Of a stretch of DNA of 64,000 nt, positions 47,066-54,734 are shown in pieces. The notes under the pieces are model-generated. The model had not been told where the DNA came from. It did not search any database and saw only the letters and a list, made by a program, of their open reading frames with translations. The translations under genes and the position numbers were made by a program. Each line of letters begins with the position of its first letter. The first letter of the stretch is position 1. Origin of the DNA: Treponema sp. (lineage in GTDB: Bacteria; Spirochaetota; Spirochaetia; Treponematales; Breznakiellaceae); the NCBI GenBank assembly GCA_009777335.1, contig WRMC01000008.1, forward strand, positions 1 to 64,000, given 5' to 3'.

Positions 47066-47623
47066 ATGATTTCTCCCTTCATATCCCTGGACCCCCGAAG
47101 AGTTCTGCTCATCCTGGGCCTCGGAATATGTGCCTCTACCCTTTACCCCCAGGACCCAGCCCTGGATTCCCACACAAGGCCCGAGGCCCTAAGGCGGCCC
47201 GAGGGGGGTGAGAGCCCCCGGCTGCCCCAGGATCTGGTCATAGGGGAGCTGGGCCAGGGACAGAGCCCCGATGGGGCCTATGCCTATGCCCGGGAGTTTC
47301 TCGATGCCCTTTTACAGGGCCGGGGGGATGCGCCCATTCTGCTAGAAGCCGCCGGCACCCTCCGCCAGAGCCACCACCATGTGGTGGACAGCATCAGCCC
47401 CCGGACCGTCCGCCTGGGAGGGGGCCGCTTTGAAAGCGATGGGTCGGTGTCCTTTATATTAAGGTTCATAGGGCCCCAGGAGAGTATCACCGGTGAACTC
47501 TACCTGAGGGAAACCGAGGGGATATGGGAGCTCGACGACCTGATCCTTGAAGAAAAACGGGAACTGGGGGACCTGGACGACAGTTATCGTTTTGACTTTT
47601 CCCCCTACGAGAGGTTTTACTAG
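47066..47623 (+). CDS. Exported protein of unknown function
   Basis: 185 residues. A hydrophobic segment at residues ~12-27 (VLLILGLGICASTLYPQ) predicts a signal peptide or anchor. The rest is soluble: DGAYAYAREFLDALLQG, then a mixed alpha-beta region ending in GELYLRETEGIWELDDLILEEKRE, reminiscent of NTF2/SnoaL-type small domains but not assigned. No other start codon lies near, so the ATG at 47066 is used in spite of its closeness to the -10 element. Its stop is one base before the PilZ gene ATG, so the two probably form a unit. Confidence 0.6.
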   Translation: MISPFISLDPRRVLLILGLGICASTLYPQDPALDSHTRPEALRRPEGGESPRLPQDLVIGELGQGQSPDGAYAYAREFLDALLQGRGDAPILLEAAGTLRQSHHHVVDSISPRTVRLGGGRFESDGSVSFILRFIGPQESITGELYLRETEGIWELDDLILEEKRELGDLDDSYRFDFSPYERFY

Positions 47624-47624
47624 G

Positions 47625-48860
47625 ATGCCCACCCCGATTAAACGCATAGAAATGGAATTCCTCCTCAAACTCCTCTATGATGATCTTATCCCCGTAAAAT
47701 ACCTCCAGGGCCAAAACCAATACACCTTAAGCCTTACCAAGCCCGCCAAGGGGCAGCTCCACTTTACCAGCGACCGCCCCATAGAAGGGCTGGAAAAGAA
47801 TGACCGCCTTCAATTGATGTTTAACTACCACGGGCAGATCATTACCTTCCCCGTAAAGGCCGAGTCGGTCCGGGACACCCAGATCATCTGCCCCATGCCG
47901 GAGATGCTCTACAAGAACCTGGCCAGGTCCTTTTCGCGGGTCAGCACCCCCCCGGACTTGCAAGTGGAGTTTAGTTTCCACGGGGACCGGTACTCCCTCT
48001 CCTACCCCAAGACCTCCGAGTTTACCCAGGAGGAAGAACCTTCCTTCGAGGCCCTGGACCCTCAAAACTTAAAGGGTCTTATCGAACAGATGGAAGAGTG
48101 GATACAGATCTACGCATCGAGCCACAAACTCATCATGTTTAAGGATACCAAGCCAACCGAGATCGAAGAGATCCTTCTGACCGAAACGGGGAGGTGCATT
48201 TACCTGCCGGTGACTACCAAGGGCCTTCCCGCCGATGACCCCTACCCCGTCAAGCGGCTCGTCACCGAGGGCCGGTTTAAACGCTACCTGGAAAGCACGG
48301 GGGTCATCGAAAAATCTCTTGATACAATCTATACGCAATTCTTAAAGGATAAATTCGATGCGGGCATTCTTTCAGATTTATGGGTGCCCATCCTCTTCCA
48401 TGAGTATGTGGTGGGCTACATTCACATCTGGATCGATTATTTTAGGGAAGACCTTAAGCCCTTCGACTATCTGGTGATTGACACCCTCTGCCAGTTTGCA
48501 AAAATCCTGGCCTACTCCCTAAAAATAAACGGCTACTTTGAAGAGGGGAAACTCCACAATGAACCCTTCCAGGGGAAGATCATCGATATCAGCGCTTCGG
48601 GGCTCCTCTTTGCATACCCCAATTCCACCTTTGCCTCCACCCTGATGCCCGACAGCGAGCTTCAGGTAAAGCTCATAAGCCCCCGCAGAATAGTGAATGC
48701 CAAGGCCAAGATAGTGCGGCGCTACAGGGATCGTATTCAGAGTTACTATGGCTGCCAGTTCCAGGATCTGGAACCGGAGAATATACGCTACCTCTTTGAA
48801 AAAATTTACGGGAAGCCCTTTACCGACGAGGATGCGGCTTTTCTCTCCGGCGAAGTGTAA
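47625..48860 (+). CDS. PilZ-domain protein with DUF1577-like N-terminal region
   Basis: 411 residues from ATG 47625 (MPTPIKRIEME). The N-terminal ~120 residues look like a YcgR-N-type beta-barrel (KGQLHFTSDRPIEGLEKNDRLQLMFNYHGQIITFPVKAESV). A middle ~170-residue region (LEKSLDTIYTQFLKDKFDAGILSDLWVPILFHEYVVGYIHIWIDYF) is GAF-like. The C-terminal PilZ domain has the DxSxxG motif (IIDISASGLLF, residues ~330-340), but the RxxxR arm normally found upstream is not seen (GKLHNEPFQGK). It likely belongs to the spirochaete DUF1577 family proposed to sense cyclic di-GMP; whether it still binds is uncertain. Confidence 0.72.
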   Translation: MPTPIKRIEMEFLLKLLYDDLIPVKYLQGQNQYTLSLTKPAKGQLHFTSDRPIEGLEKNDRLQLMFNYHGQIITFPVKAESVRDTQIICPMPEMLYKNLARSFSRVSTPPDLQVEFSFHGDRYSLSYPKTSEFTQEEEPSFEALDPQNLKGLIEQMEEWIQIYASSHKLIMFKDTKPTEIEEILLTETGRCIYLPVTTKGLPADDPYPVKRLVTEGRFKRYLESTGVIEKSLDTIYTQFLKDKFDAGILSDLWVPILFHEYVVGYIHIWIDYFREDLKPFDYLVIDTLCQFAKILAYSLKINGYFEEGKLHNEPFQGKIIDISASGLLFAYPNSTFASTLMPDSELQVKLISPRRIVNAKAKIVRRYRDRIQSYYGCQFQDLEPENIRYLFEKIYGKPFTDEDAAFLSGEV

Positions 48861-48863
48861 AGG

Positions 48864-50573
48864 CTACCTCTCCAGTTTGCGGTAGACATGGCGGTGGGGC
48901 CGGTCTGCCTGGGCACCTAGCTTTTCCCGGCGCCACTGGGAGTACTCGGTCCAGTTGCCGTCATACCAGACCACCTCATCCTCTTCGAAGGCCAGGATAT
49001 GGGTGGCCACCCGGTCCAGGAACCATCGGTCATGGCTAATGATCAGGGAAACCCCGGCGAAGCTGTCTATGGCATCCTCCAGGGCCCTCAGGGTGTTTAC
49101 ATCCAGGTCGTTGGTAGGTTCGTCCAGAAGCAGCACATTGGCCCCCTCCTTCAGCATAAGGGCCAGGTTGAGCCGGTTCCGCTCGCCCCCGGAAAGGACG
49201 GCGACTTTCTTCTGTTGATCCGCCCCGGAGAAATTGTACCAGGCACAGTAGGCCCGGGAGTTAACCTCCTTGCCTCCCTTGCCATCCACCGCCCCGAGCT
49301 TGATGATGTCCAGGCCCTCGGAGAGCTGTTCCCACACGGTCTTTTCACCCTCCAGCCTCTCCCGCATCTGATCTGCCCAGGATAGCTTTACGCTCTCCCC
49401 AAGCCGGACGGTCCCCTCGTCGGGCTCTTCTTCCCCGGTGATGATCTTAAAGAGGGTGGTCTTTCCCGCCCCGTTGGGCCCTATGATGCCTATGCAGGCC
49501 CCGGGGGGGGCGGTGAAATTCATCTTGTCAAAAAGGAGCCGCTCGCCGCCCCCTATGGCGGGATAGGATTTGCTTAAGCCCTGGACATCGATGACCAGCT
49601 GCCCCAGCCGGGGACCCGCAGGAATGGTGATCCTGCTTTCACGGATCTTCTCCCGCTGGTCATCCTGGTAGAGCTTTTCGTACTGGTTAATTCTGGCCTT
49701 GCTCTTGGCATGCCGGCCCTTGGGGCTCATGCTGATCCACTCCAGCTCCTTTTGAAGCTGCCTGCGCCGGTCGCTCTCTCCCTTTTCTTCCTGGGCTAAA
49801 CGCTTTTCCTTCTGATCCAGCCAGGAGGAGTAATTTCCCTTCCAGGGAATGCCCTCCCCCCGGTCCAGCTCGAGGATCCAGCCCGCCACATTGTCCAGAA
49901 AGTAGCGGTCGTGGGTGACGGCGATGATGGTCCCCGCATATTCCCTTAGGTGCCGCTCCAGCCAGGCAACGGTTTCGGTGTCCAGGTGGTTAGTCGGCTC
50001 GTCCAAAAGAAGGATGTCCGGCTTGGCAAGGAGGAGGCGGCAGAGGGCCACCCGGCGTTTTTCGCCCCCCGAGAGGTGATCCACCAGCTCCTCAGAGGGG
50101 GGGCAGCGCAGGGCCTCCATGGCCAGTTCCAGGCGGCTATCCAGGTTCCAGCCGTCGGCGGCTTCGATCTTCTCTTGCAGATCCGCCTGCTGGGCCCCCA
50201 GTTTATCGTAATCCGCATCTTCCTGGCCGAAAGCTTCACTCACCCGGTCAAATTCGGCCAAAAGATCCACCAGATCCTGAACCCCTTCGGAGACTATCTC
50301 CTTTACCGTTTTTCCCGGTTCCAGGTAGGGTTCCTGCTCCATATAGCCTATGGTATAGCCCTCGTTCAGGGCCGCCTCACCGGTAAAGTCCTTGTCTTCC
50401 CCGGCGAGGATCCGCAGAAGGCTGGTCTTTCCTGAGCCGTTAAGTCCCAGGACCCCGATCTTGGCCCCGTAAAAATAAGAGAGGCTGATATCCTTTAAAA
50501 CCTGCTTGGTCCCATGTTTTTTGGATACCCGGTACATGGAGTAAATAACTTTTTTATCATCTTGAGTGGACAT
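48864..50573 (-). CDS. ettA: Energy-dependent translational throttle protein EttA (ABC-F)
   Basis: 569 residues with two complete ABC cassettes and no membrane segments. Walker A motifs are GLNGSGKTSLLRIL and GPNGAGKTTLFKII; signatures are LSGGEKRRVAL and LSGGERNRLNLAL; both are followed by LLDEPTNHLD/NDLD. The interdomain linker has the basic P-site-tRNA interaction motif (GRHAKSKARINQYEKL) and the EttA arm between the halves. EttA binds the ribosomal E site and gates the first peptide bond according to ADP/ATP. The length and the YSMYRVSKKHG N-terminus are characteristic. Ends four bases from the convergent PilZ stop. Confidence 0.95.
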   Translation of the reverse strand: MSTQDDKKVIYSMYRVSKKHGTKQVLKDISLSYFYGAKIGVLGLNGSGKTSLLRILAGEDKDFTGEAALNEGYTIGYMEQEPYLEPGKTVKEIVSEGVQDLVDLLAEFDRVSEAFGQEDADYDKLGAQQADLQEKIEAADGWNLDSRLELAMEALRCPPSEELVDHLSGGEKRRVALCRLLLAKPDILLLDEPTNHLDTETVAWLERHLREYAGTIIAVTHDRYFLDNVAGWILELDRGEGIPWKGNYSSWLDQKEKRLAQEEKGESDRRRQLQKELEWISMSPKGRHAKSKARINQYEKLYQDDQREKIRESRITIPAGPRLGQLVIDVQGLSKSYPAIGGGERLLFDKMNFTAPPGACIGIIGPNGAGKTTLFKIITGEEEPDEGTVRLGESVKLSWADQMRERLEGEKTVWEQLSEGLDIIKLGAVDGKGGKEVNSRAYCAWYNFSGADQQKKVAVLSGGERNRLNLALMLKEGANVLLLDEPTNDLDVNTLRALEDAIDSFAGVSLIISHDRWFLDRVATHILAFEEDEVVWYDGNWTEYSQWRREKLGAQADRPHRHVYRKLER

Positions 50574-50621
50574 GGTCCTATCCTACCCCAAAAGAAAAGA
50601 GAAAGCCATAGTCTGGGTCTC

Positions 50622-51467
50622 TTAGGAAGGGGGGGGCTTGGGCTTTTTTCTGAGGGCATGGAGACCAGAATCAACGGTTCCCCGGGGTATGCCCATCACA
50701 TCCGCCACCAGCTTGTTCGAAGCCGTGACGCTCATTCCCTCCAGGCGTTTCTTCATGGAAAAAAACCGCTTCCTGGCCCGGAGGTACCTAAGCTGCATCC
50801 TCATGTGGTAGTCCGTGCCGGGCTGGGCATAGTGCATCCGTTTCTGGTAGGCCAGGCAGCGGTAGTGCTGACAATGGATCTGCTCCCGAAGCTTGCGGAT
50901 CCTTTCTTCCTGGGCTGAACGGCGGGTGCGCAGTTCATTGAGCATAAGCATGATTTCTTCCCCCTCCATGCCAAGACGTTTTGCTGCCATACGCATAAAT
51001 TCATCGGTTATAAAATGATATGATTTTAAAAGAAGGATCAGTACCTGCCGTTGGTTCAGATCCTCCGGAAGGGAATCATCCTGGGAAGGATCGGCATAGT
51101 CGGGCTCCCCCTCGTGGGTCTTCATTTCCTCCGACTTGGCGAGCCACCACATGGTTTCGGTAATATAGTGATCCGCCTCCCGTGAGCGGTACTCCCTGGC
51201 TGCCCCCTGGATGAGGCCCATGATGTAGGCATCGAAGGAAGAACCTCTATCTTGATAGAGATCTATGGACCGGGAGATCCGGGGGTAGAGCCAGGACAGA
51301 AACTCCCCCCACCAGTCATGGCTTGCCCTGATATGGCGGTATTTTTCATAATTATTTAGGAGGAAAGAAAAAATCCTTCCCTCCAGATCCTTCCTATCCA
51401 GTTCCCCCTGCTGGTACTGATGATGCAATTTTGATAATGGTTTGTCATTGTACCTTTCATCACTCAT
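50622..51467 (-). CDS. Sigma-factor-like DNA-binding protein (unassigned)
   Basis: 281 residues, no confident family. Residues ~25-100 read like sigma region 2 (RIFSFLLNNYEKYRHIR...SSFDAYIMGLIQGAAREYRSRE), matching the ECF pattern of a conserved SF-x-AY/W plus basic REYRSR. The C-terminal ~30 residues (SVTASNKLVADVMGIPRGTVDSGLHALRKK) have the region-4 helix-turn-helix signature of the A-x-x-x-G-x-P-x-G-T-V-x-S type. The section between is helical and basic with a possible zinc-like pair (QIHCQHYRCLAYQKRM). A spirochaete-specific alternative sigma factor is plausible; no cognate anti-sigma gene is adjacent. Confidence 0.55.
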   Translation of the reverse strand: MSDERYNDKPLSKLHHQYQQGELDRKDLEGRIFSFLLNNYEKYRHIRASHDWWGEFLSWLYPRISRSIDLYQDRGSSFDAYIMGLIQGAAREYRSREADHYITETMWWLAKSEEMKTHEGEPDYADPSQDDSLPEDLNQRQVLILLLKSYHFITDEFMRMAAKRLGMEGEEIMLMLNELRTRRSAQEERIRKLREQIHCQHYRCLAYQKRMHYAQPGTDYHMRMQLRYLRARKRFFSMKKRLEGMSVTASNKLVADVMGIPRGTVDSGLHALRKKPKPPPS

Positions 51468-51681
51468 CCTTTACTCCTTACTCCAAAAATTGTGGATCTG
51501 GGTACATCCCATCATTTGGAATACGGAGTAAAATGAGGAAAACACTTCGATACCCATGACAAATGTCACGAAATTTTTTGAAAATTTTTTCGTCTGCGGA
51601 GGCGAGATCTTTACTCTCTGGAATTTCTCTAATTTTGTTGGGGCCGAAAATAACCTGGATCTTGACAGTACATCATTTATA
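51468..51681. other. AT-rich intergenic stretch before the toxin remnant
   Basis: About 214 bases without a gene. GC content drops visibly relative to the surrounding sequence and remains low to about 52336, marking an island boundary. A TTGACA (51662-51667) and TATAAT (51678-51683) occur, but with only 10 bases between them. A frame from 51556 runs through, but its first 42 codons look random. Confidence 0.5.
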
Positions 51682-52083
51682 ATGTATCATTTAAATGTGG
51701 AAGCAAAATGGCTTGTAACATATTACACAGCAAAAGATGGGTCGAGCACTGTGGAAAAATATCTTAAGGATCTTCCTGTTAATGAACGAGCAAAAGCGTT
51801 GGCTTTTATTGGTCTTCTAAAGGAGTAAGGACCAAATTTATATCGTCCGTATGCTGATTTATTAGAAGATGGAATACATGAGCTTAGGGTGAAATTAACC
51901 GGAACACAGGTAAGGGTGCTTTATTTTTTCTGCTATCGAAACATCATAGTTTTGACCAATGTTTTACACAAGCACTCAGATAAAGTGCCAAAGAAGGATG
52001 TAAGCATTGCCAAAGAATGCCGCATAGATTATCTAAGCAGGTTTTCTGAAAAAGAAATTAAGGAGAAAAGTCATGTTCTTTGA
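51682..52083 (+). pseudogene. RelE/HigB-type (Gp49-like) toxin gene broken by an in-frame stop
   Basis: The reading frame begins at ATG 51682 (MYHLNVEAKW), encoding WLVTYYTAKDGSSTVEKYLKDLP with ERAKALAFIGLLKE, then TAA at 51826-51828, and continues in the same frame as GPNLYRPYADLLEDGIHELRVKLTGTQVRVLYFFCYRNIIVLTNVLHKHSDKVPKKDVSIAKE to TGA at 52081-52083. In intact Gp49-like toxins LLEEYGPNLGRP runs across this point, so the stop most simply replaces a tyrosine codon (TAT/TAC to TAA). The downstream half is otherwise undamaged and overlaps the antitoxin start by 11 bases. Toxin activity is presumably lost unless the stop is suppressed. Confidence 0.8.
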
Positions 52084-52336
52084 AGATCATCTTAATGAGG
52101 AACTTAAAGACCCGGAGTTTAAGAAACTATATGAGGAAGAAAGCCGCCTCCTTCGTCTTGGATATGAAATCTCAAAAGCCAGAGAAAAAAAAGGTATAAC
52201 CCAGAAGGAGCTTGCCGAAAAAAGCCAGATCACCCAACAGCAGCTTTCTAAAATAGAAAATGGGGTTAATTGCAATTTGCTTACTTTTATTAGGGTATCT
52301 TCTGCCCTAGGTCTTAATTTAAAGGTTACTTCGTAA
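52073..52336 (+). CDS. HigA/Xre-type antitoxin
   Basis: 87 residues. The C-terminal helix-turn-helix (residues ~31-84: EISKAREKKGITQKELAEKSQITQQQLSKIENGVNCNLLTFIRVSSALGL) is a standard Xre/Cro domain; the N-terminal ~30 residues would bind toxin. In HigBA pairs the toxin gene precedes the antitoxin, exactly as here. The ATG at 52073 lies inside the end of the toxin frame. The gene is AT-rich compared with its neighbours, implying recent acquisition. Its last 11 bases overlap the convergent DHH gene. Confidence 0.88.
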   Translation: MFFEDHLNEELKDPEFKKLYEEESRLLRLGYEISKAREKKGITQKELAEKSQITQQQLSKIENGVNCNLLTFIRVSSALGLNLKVTS

Positions 52337-53315
52337 ACGAAGCTTCGAAGGCCTGTATCACCTGGGGTTTTAGCTCCCCTATGCGTCCCTTGATGCTGCA
52401 GCCGGAGGCGTTATAATGCCCCCCGCCTCCAAAGGATGCGGCGATGCTCCGGACATCCACAGTGTCCCGGGAACGGAACCCTATGGTGCAGTTATCGGGA
52501 CTCTCCTGGCGGATCACCACGATGGCCTGGACTCCGGCGATGGAGCTAAAAAGCTGGTATAGGGTATCGGAGTCCCGGTTTTCCAGGCCATATCGCTCGG
52601 TTTCTTCCAGGGTCTCGGTGGAAACAATAAGCCTGCCATCGTAATGGGATTCGGCCTTGCTTAGGATATGGCCCATTAGCTGCCGTGAGCCCAGGCTTTT
52701 TCCGCCGTACATGGCATCATGGGCTCCCTTGGGACTGGCCCCCAGGGCTATCAGGGCCGCGGCAGCTTCGAAGGCCCCAGGCTTTCCCCCGTCTATATGG
52801 CGGAAGAAGCCCGTGTCGGTACAGAGCCCCAGAAAAAGCAGTTCTGCCTCTTCCTTGCTTGGTTCCATCCCCAGGGCTTTTATGAGCATATAGATAAGGT
52901 AGGTAGTAGAGGGGGCATTGATATCGATGAACCGGGGAAGCAGGGGGTAAAGCTTCTCGTCGGCATAGCCCCCCATGGTGTGATGGTCTACCACGGCCAC
53001 CGGAAGACCCTTAAGGGAAGCCTCAAGATCGTCCCCCAGCCGATCCGGGGCGGAGCAATCGACGACTATGCATCGATAGGAGCCCGGCTCGGTGTGGACC
53101 TTGGAGAAAAGGTGTTCGTGGGGGATAATTTCACTGCGCTTAAAGGGGCCCGCCGAGCAGAGGAGGACCTTTTTCCCCATCCGCCGCAGAACTGAAGCCA
53201 GAGCTACCTGGCTCCCTATGCAATCGCCGTCGGGTTCCTTATGTCCGGCCACCACAAAGCTGTCCCCGGAACGGATAAAATCAAGAAATGTTTCGCTGGG
53301 CTGCAATTGATTCAA
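52326..53315 (-). CDS. DHH-family phosphoesterase (NrnA/oligoribonuclease type)
   Basis: 329 residues. The DHH motif set is complete: GHKEPDGDCIGSQVALA (metal site I), VDCSAPDRLGDD, VDHHTMGGYADEKL (the DHH triad), and the C-terminal DHHA1 domain ending in GGGGHYNASGC. NrnA-like enzymes degrade nano-RNAs, pAp or cyclic dinucleotide products such as pApA. With c-di-GMP proteins nearby (HD-GYP, PilZ), a role in clearing pGpG is possible but not shown. The ATG at 53315 has no clear Shine-Dalgarno. Its 3' end converges with the antitoxin gene. Confidence 0.93.
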   Translation of the reverse strand: MNQLQPSETFLDFIRSGDSFVVAGHKEPDGDCIGSQVALASVLRRMGKKVLLCSAGPFKRSEIIPHEHLFSKVHTEPGSYRCIVVDCSAPDRLGDDLEASLKGLPVAVVDHHTMGGYADEKLYPLLPRFIDINAPSTTYLIYMLIKALGMEPSKEEAELLFLGLCTDTGFFRHIDGGKPGAFEAAAALIALGASPKGAHDAMYGGKSLGSRQLMGHILSKAESHYDGRLIVSTETLEETERYGLENRDSDTLYQLFSSIAGVQAIVVIRQESPDNCTIGFRSRDTVDVRSIAASFGGGGHYNASGCSIKGRIGELKPQVIQAFEASFTK

Positions 53316-53330
53316 AGCAATAGCTGGAAA

Positions 53331-53747
53331 TTAAAATTCCAGTCTTACCTCGGTGACACCCAAAAAGTATTCATCCAGGTCTATGTTAAGGGGCACCACA
53401 GCCCAGGTCTGGTGGGCCCTATCCCTGCGCACCCTAAGCCGCACATGGGAGAACTCGCCGTTCCTATAATAGACCGTCATGGACGGCCATTCGGCCCCCC
53501 TCATGATGTGGGTGATATCACCCTTTCCTTCCAGGCTCTGAAACCAATCATAGGGAAGATAGGTCCGGGCTATATGGTTATGTAAACGGTAACTGACTAT
53601 GTAACCCATTCTATAAAGGTAAATTTGTTCAATGGGGACATTGATATAATAAAATTCCGATTCCTGCTCGGGAAGGCGCATCTGGGAATGGACATAGACC
53701 CCCTGAATTAGGACCGCCAACACTACCAAAAGAAAAAACTTTTTCAT
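53331..53747 (-). CDS. Small exported protein of unknown function
   Basis: 138 residues with a signal peptide (KKFFLLVVLAVLIQGVYVHS) and cleavage near residue 21. The mature part is mixed beta with aromatic patches: EFYYINVPIEQIYLYRMGYIVSYRLHNHIARTYLPYDWF, then a strand ending ITHIMRGAEWPSMTVYYRNGEF. It resembles small spirochaete periplasmic proteins of unknown function; I do not know the family. ATG 53747 follows AGGAGG. It lies 15 bases downstream of the DHH start on the same strand, so it is probably read first. Confidence 0.65.
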   Translation of the reverse strand: MKKFFLLVVLAVLIQGVYVHSQMRLPEQESEFYYINVPIEQIYLYRMGYIVSYRLHNHIARTYLPYDWFQSLEGKGDITHIMRGAEWPSMTVYYRNGEFSHVRLRVRRDRAHQTWAVVPLNIDLDEYFLGVTEVRLEF

Positions 53748-53810
53748 TCAAGTCCTCCTGACTTTCTATAATTATATTGCCCCATGGGCTCTTTCGCAAG
53801 GGCTTAGCCC

Positions 53811-54635
53811 CTAATTTTCATAGGCCCAGCCGCTCCGGGAAAAGGAATAGGTCCCTGGACGCATTCCGGTGGACGAAAAATAGGTATCAAAATTATTGGA
53901 AGTGGTATAGATCACCTCCCCGTCTTCGTTGATGTAATCCACCGGGGGAGCCATAACCACCCGGGTGATCCGGCTCTCAAAGACCCTTCTTCCCAGGGTA
54001 CTGACAGAGCCGGGGATGGTAATCCTGGTGAGGCGGTTGTTGAAAAAGGCCCCATCCCCGATCTCGGTGACACTGTTCCCGATTATCACGCTGGATATGC
54101 GGTTACTGGAAAAGGCCCCCTCGCCGATAAAGGTCACATTGTTGGGGATGGTTAATTCCCTAATCCGGTTGTAAAAAAAGGCGTAGGATTCTATGGTGGT
54201 GACCCCCTCGGGGATGGTCAATTGAACGATATGGTTCTCTGCAAAGGCCCCCATGCCTATGGTTCGGACCCCCGTTCCTATGGTGATATCGTTGATCCTG
54301 TTCCCGGTAAAGGCGTTCCGGCCTATGGTTTCCACATTATCCCCAATAACCAGGGTGCTGAGCTCATTAAATGAAAAGGCGGCCTCCCCTATTTCGAGGA
54401 CCGTGTCGGGGATGCTCACCAGGGTCAGGCCCTTGCGGGTAAAGGCCCCCTCACCTATGGCGACGATGGGCATGCCGTTGATCCGGTCGGGGATGATCAG
54501 TTCCCTGACCCTCCCCTGGGAACCCACGATGATAAGCCCCCCCTGATCCTCCTCAAGGAAGATCCTTAGACCCGTCTGGGCATAGAGGGACAGGCCGAGG
54601 AACATGATAATACCTAGGAAAGCTGCTTTCTTCAT
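53811..54635 (-). CDS. BspA-type leucine-rich repeat (TpLRR) surface protein
   Basis: 274 residues. A signal peptide (MKKAAFLGIIMFLGLSLYAQ) is followed by seven or eight 23-residue BspA/TpLRR repeats, each of the form LTIP..VTxIGEGAFxxNxI (for instance LVSIPDTVLEIGEAAFSFNE, LTIPEGVTTIESYAFFYNR, VIIGNSVTEIGDGAFFNNR). TpLRR proteins of treponemes and other mouth or gut bacteria bind host or partner-cell surfaces. The C-terminal ~50 residues after the repeats (ITRVVMAPPVDYINEDGEVIYTTSNNFDTYF) are unrelated. The ATG at 54635 has no strong purine tract. No membrane anchor is seen, so release or outer-surface location is uncertain. Confidence 0.9.
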   Translation of the reverse strand: MKKAAFLGIIMFLGLSLYAQTGLRIFLEEDQGGLIIVGSQGRVRELIIPDRINGMPIVAIGEGAFTRKGLTLVSIPDTVLEIGEAAFSFNELSTLVIGDNVETIGRNAFTGNRINDITIGTGVRTIGMGAFAENHIVQLTIPEGVTTIESYAFFYNRIRELTIPNNVTFIGEGAFSSNRISSVIIGNSVTEIGDGAFFNNRLTRITIPGSVSTLGRRVFESRITRVVMAPPVDYINEDGEVIYTTSNNFDTYFSSTGMRPGTYSFSRSGWAYEN

Positions 54636-54734
54636 GGACCCTATCGATCACTCCTTATAGTTTATCGGCAGAAAAGCCGAAAAAACGGGAAGAAATGAGC
54701 TATGGAAGCCCCGGTCAAGGGTCTAGACCTATTG

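Noticed and set aside
51662-51683. TTGACA-TATAAT as toxin promoter
   Set aside because: Only 10 bases separate the two boxes, too short for sigma-70, and the ATG overlaps the -10 box.
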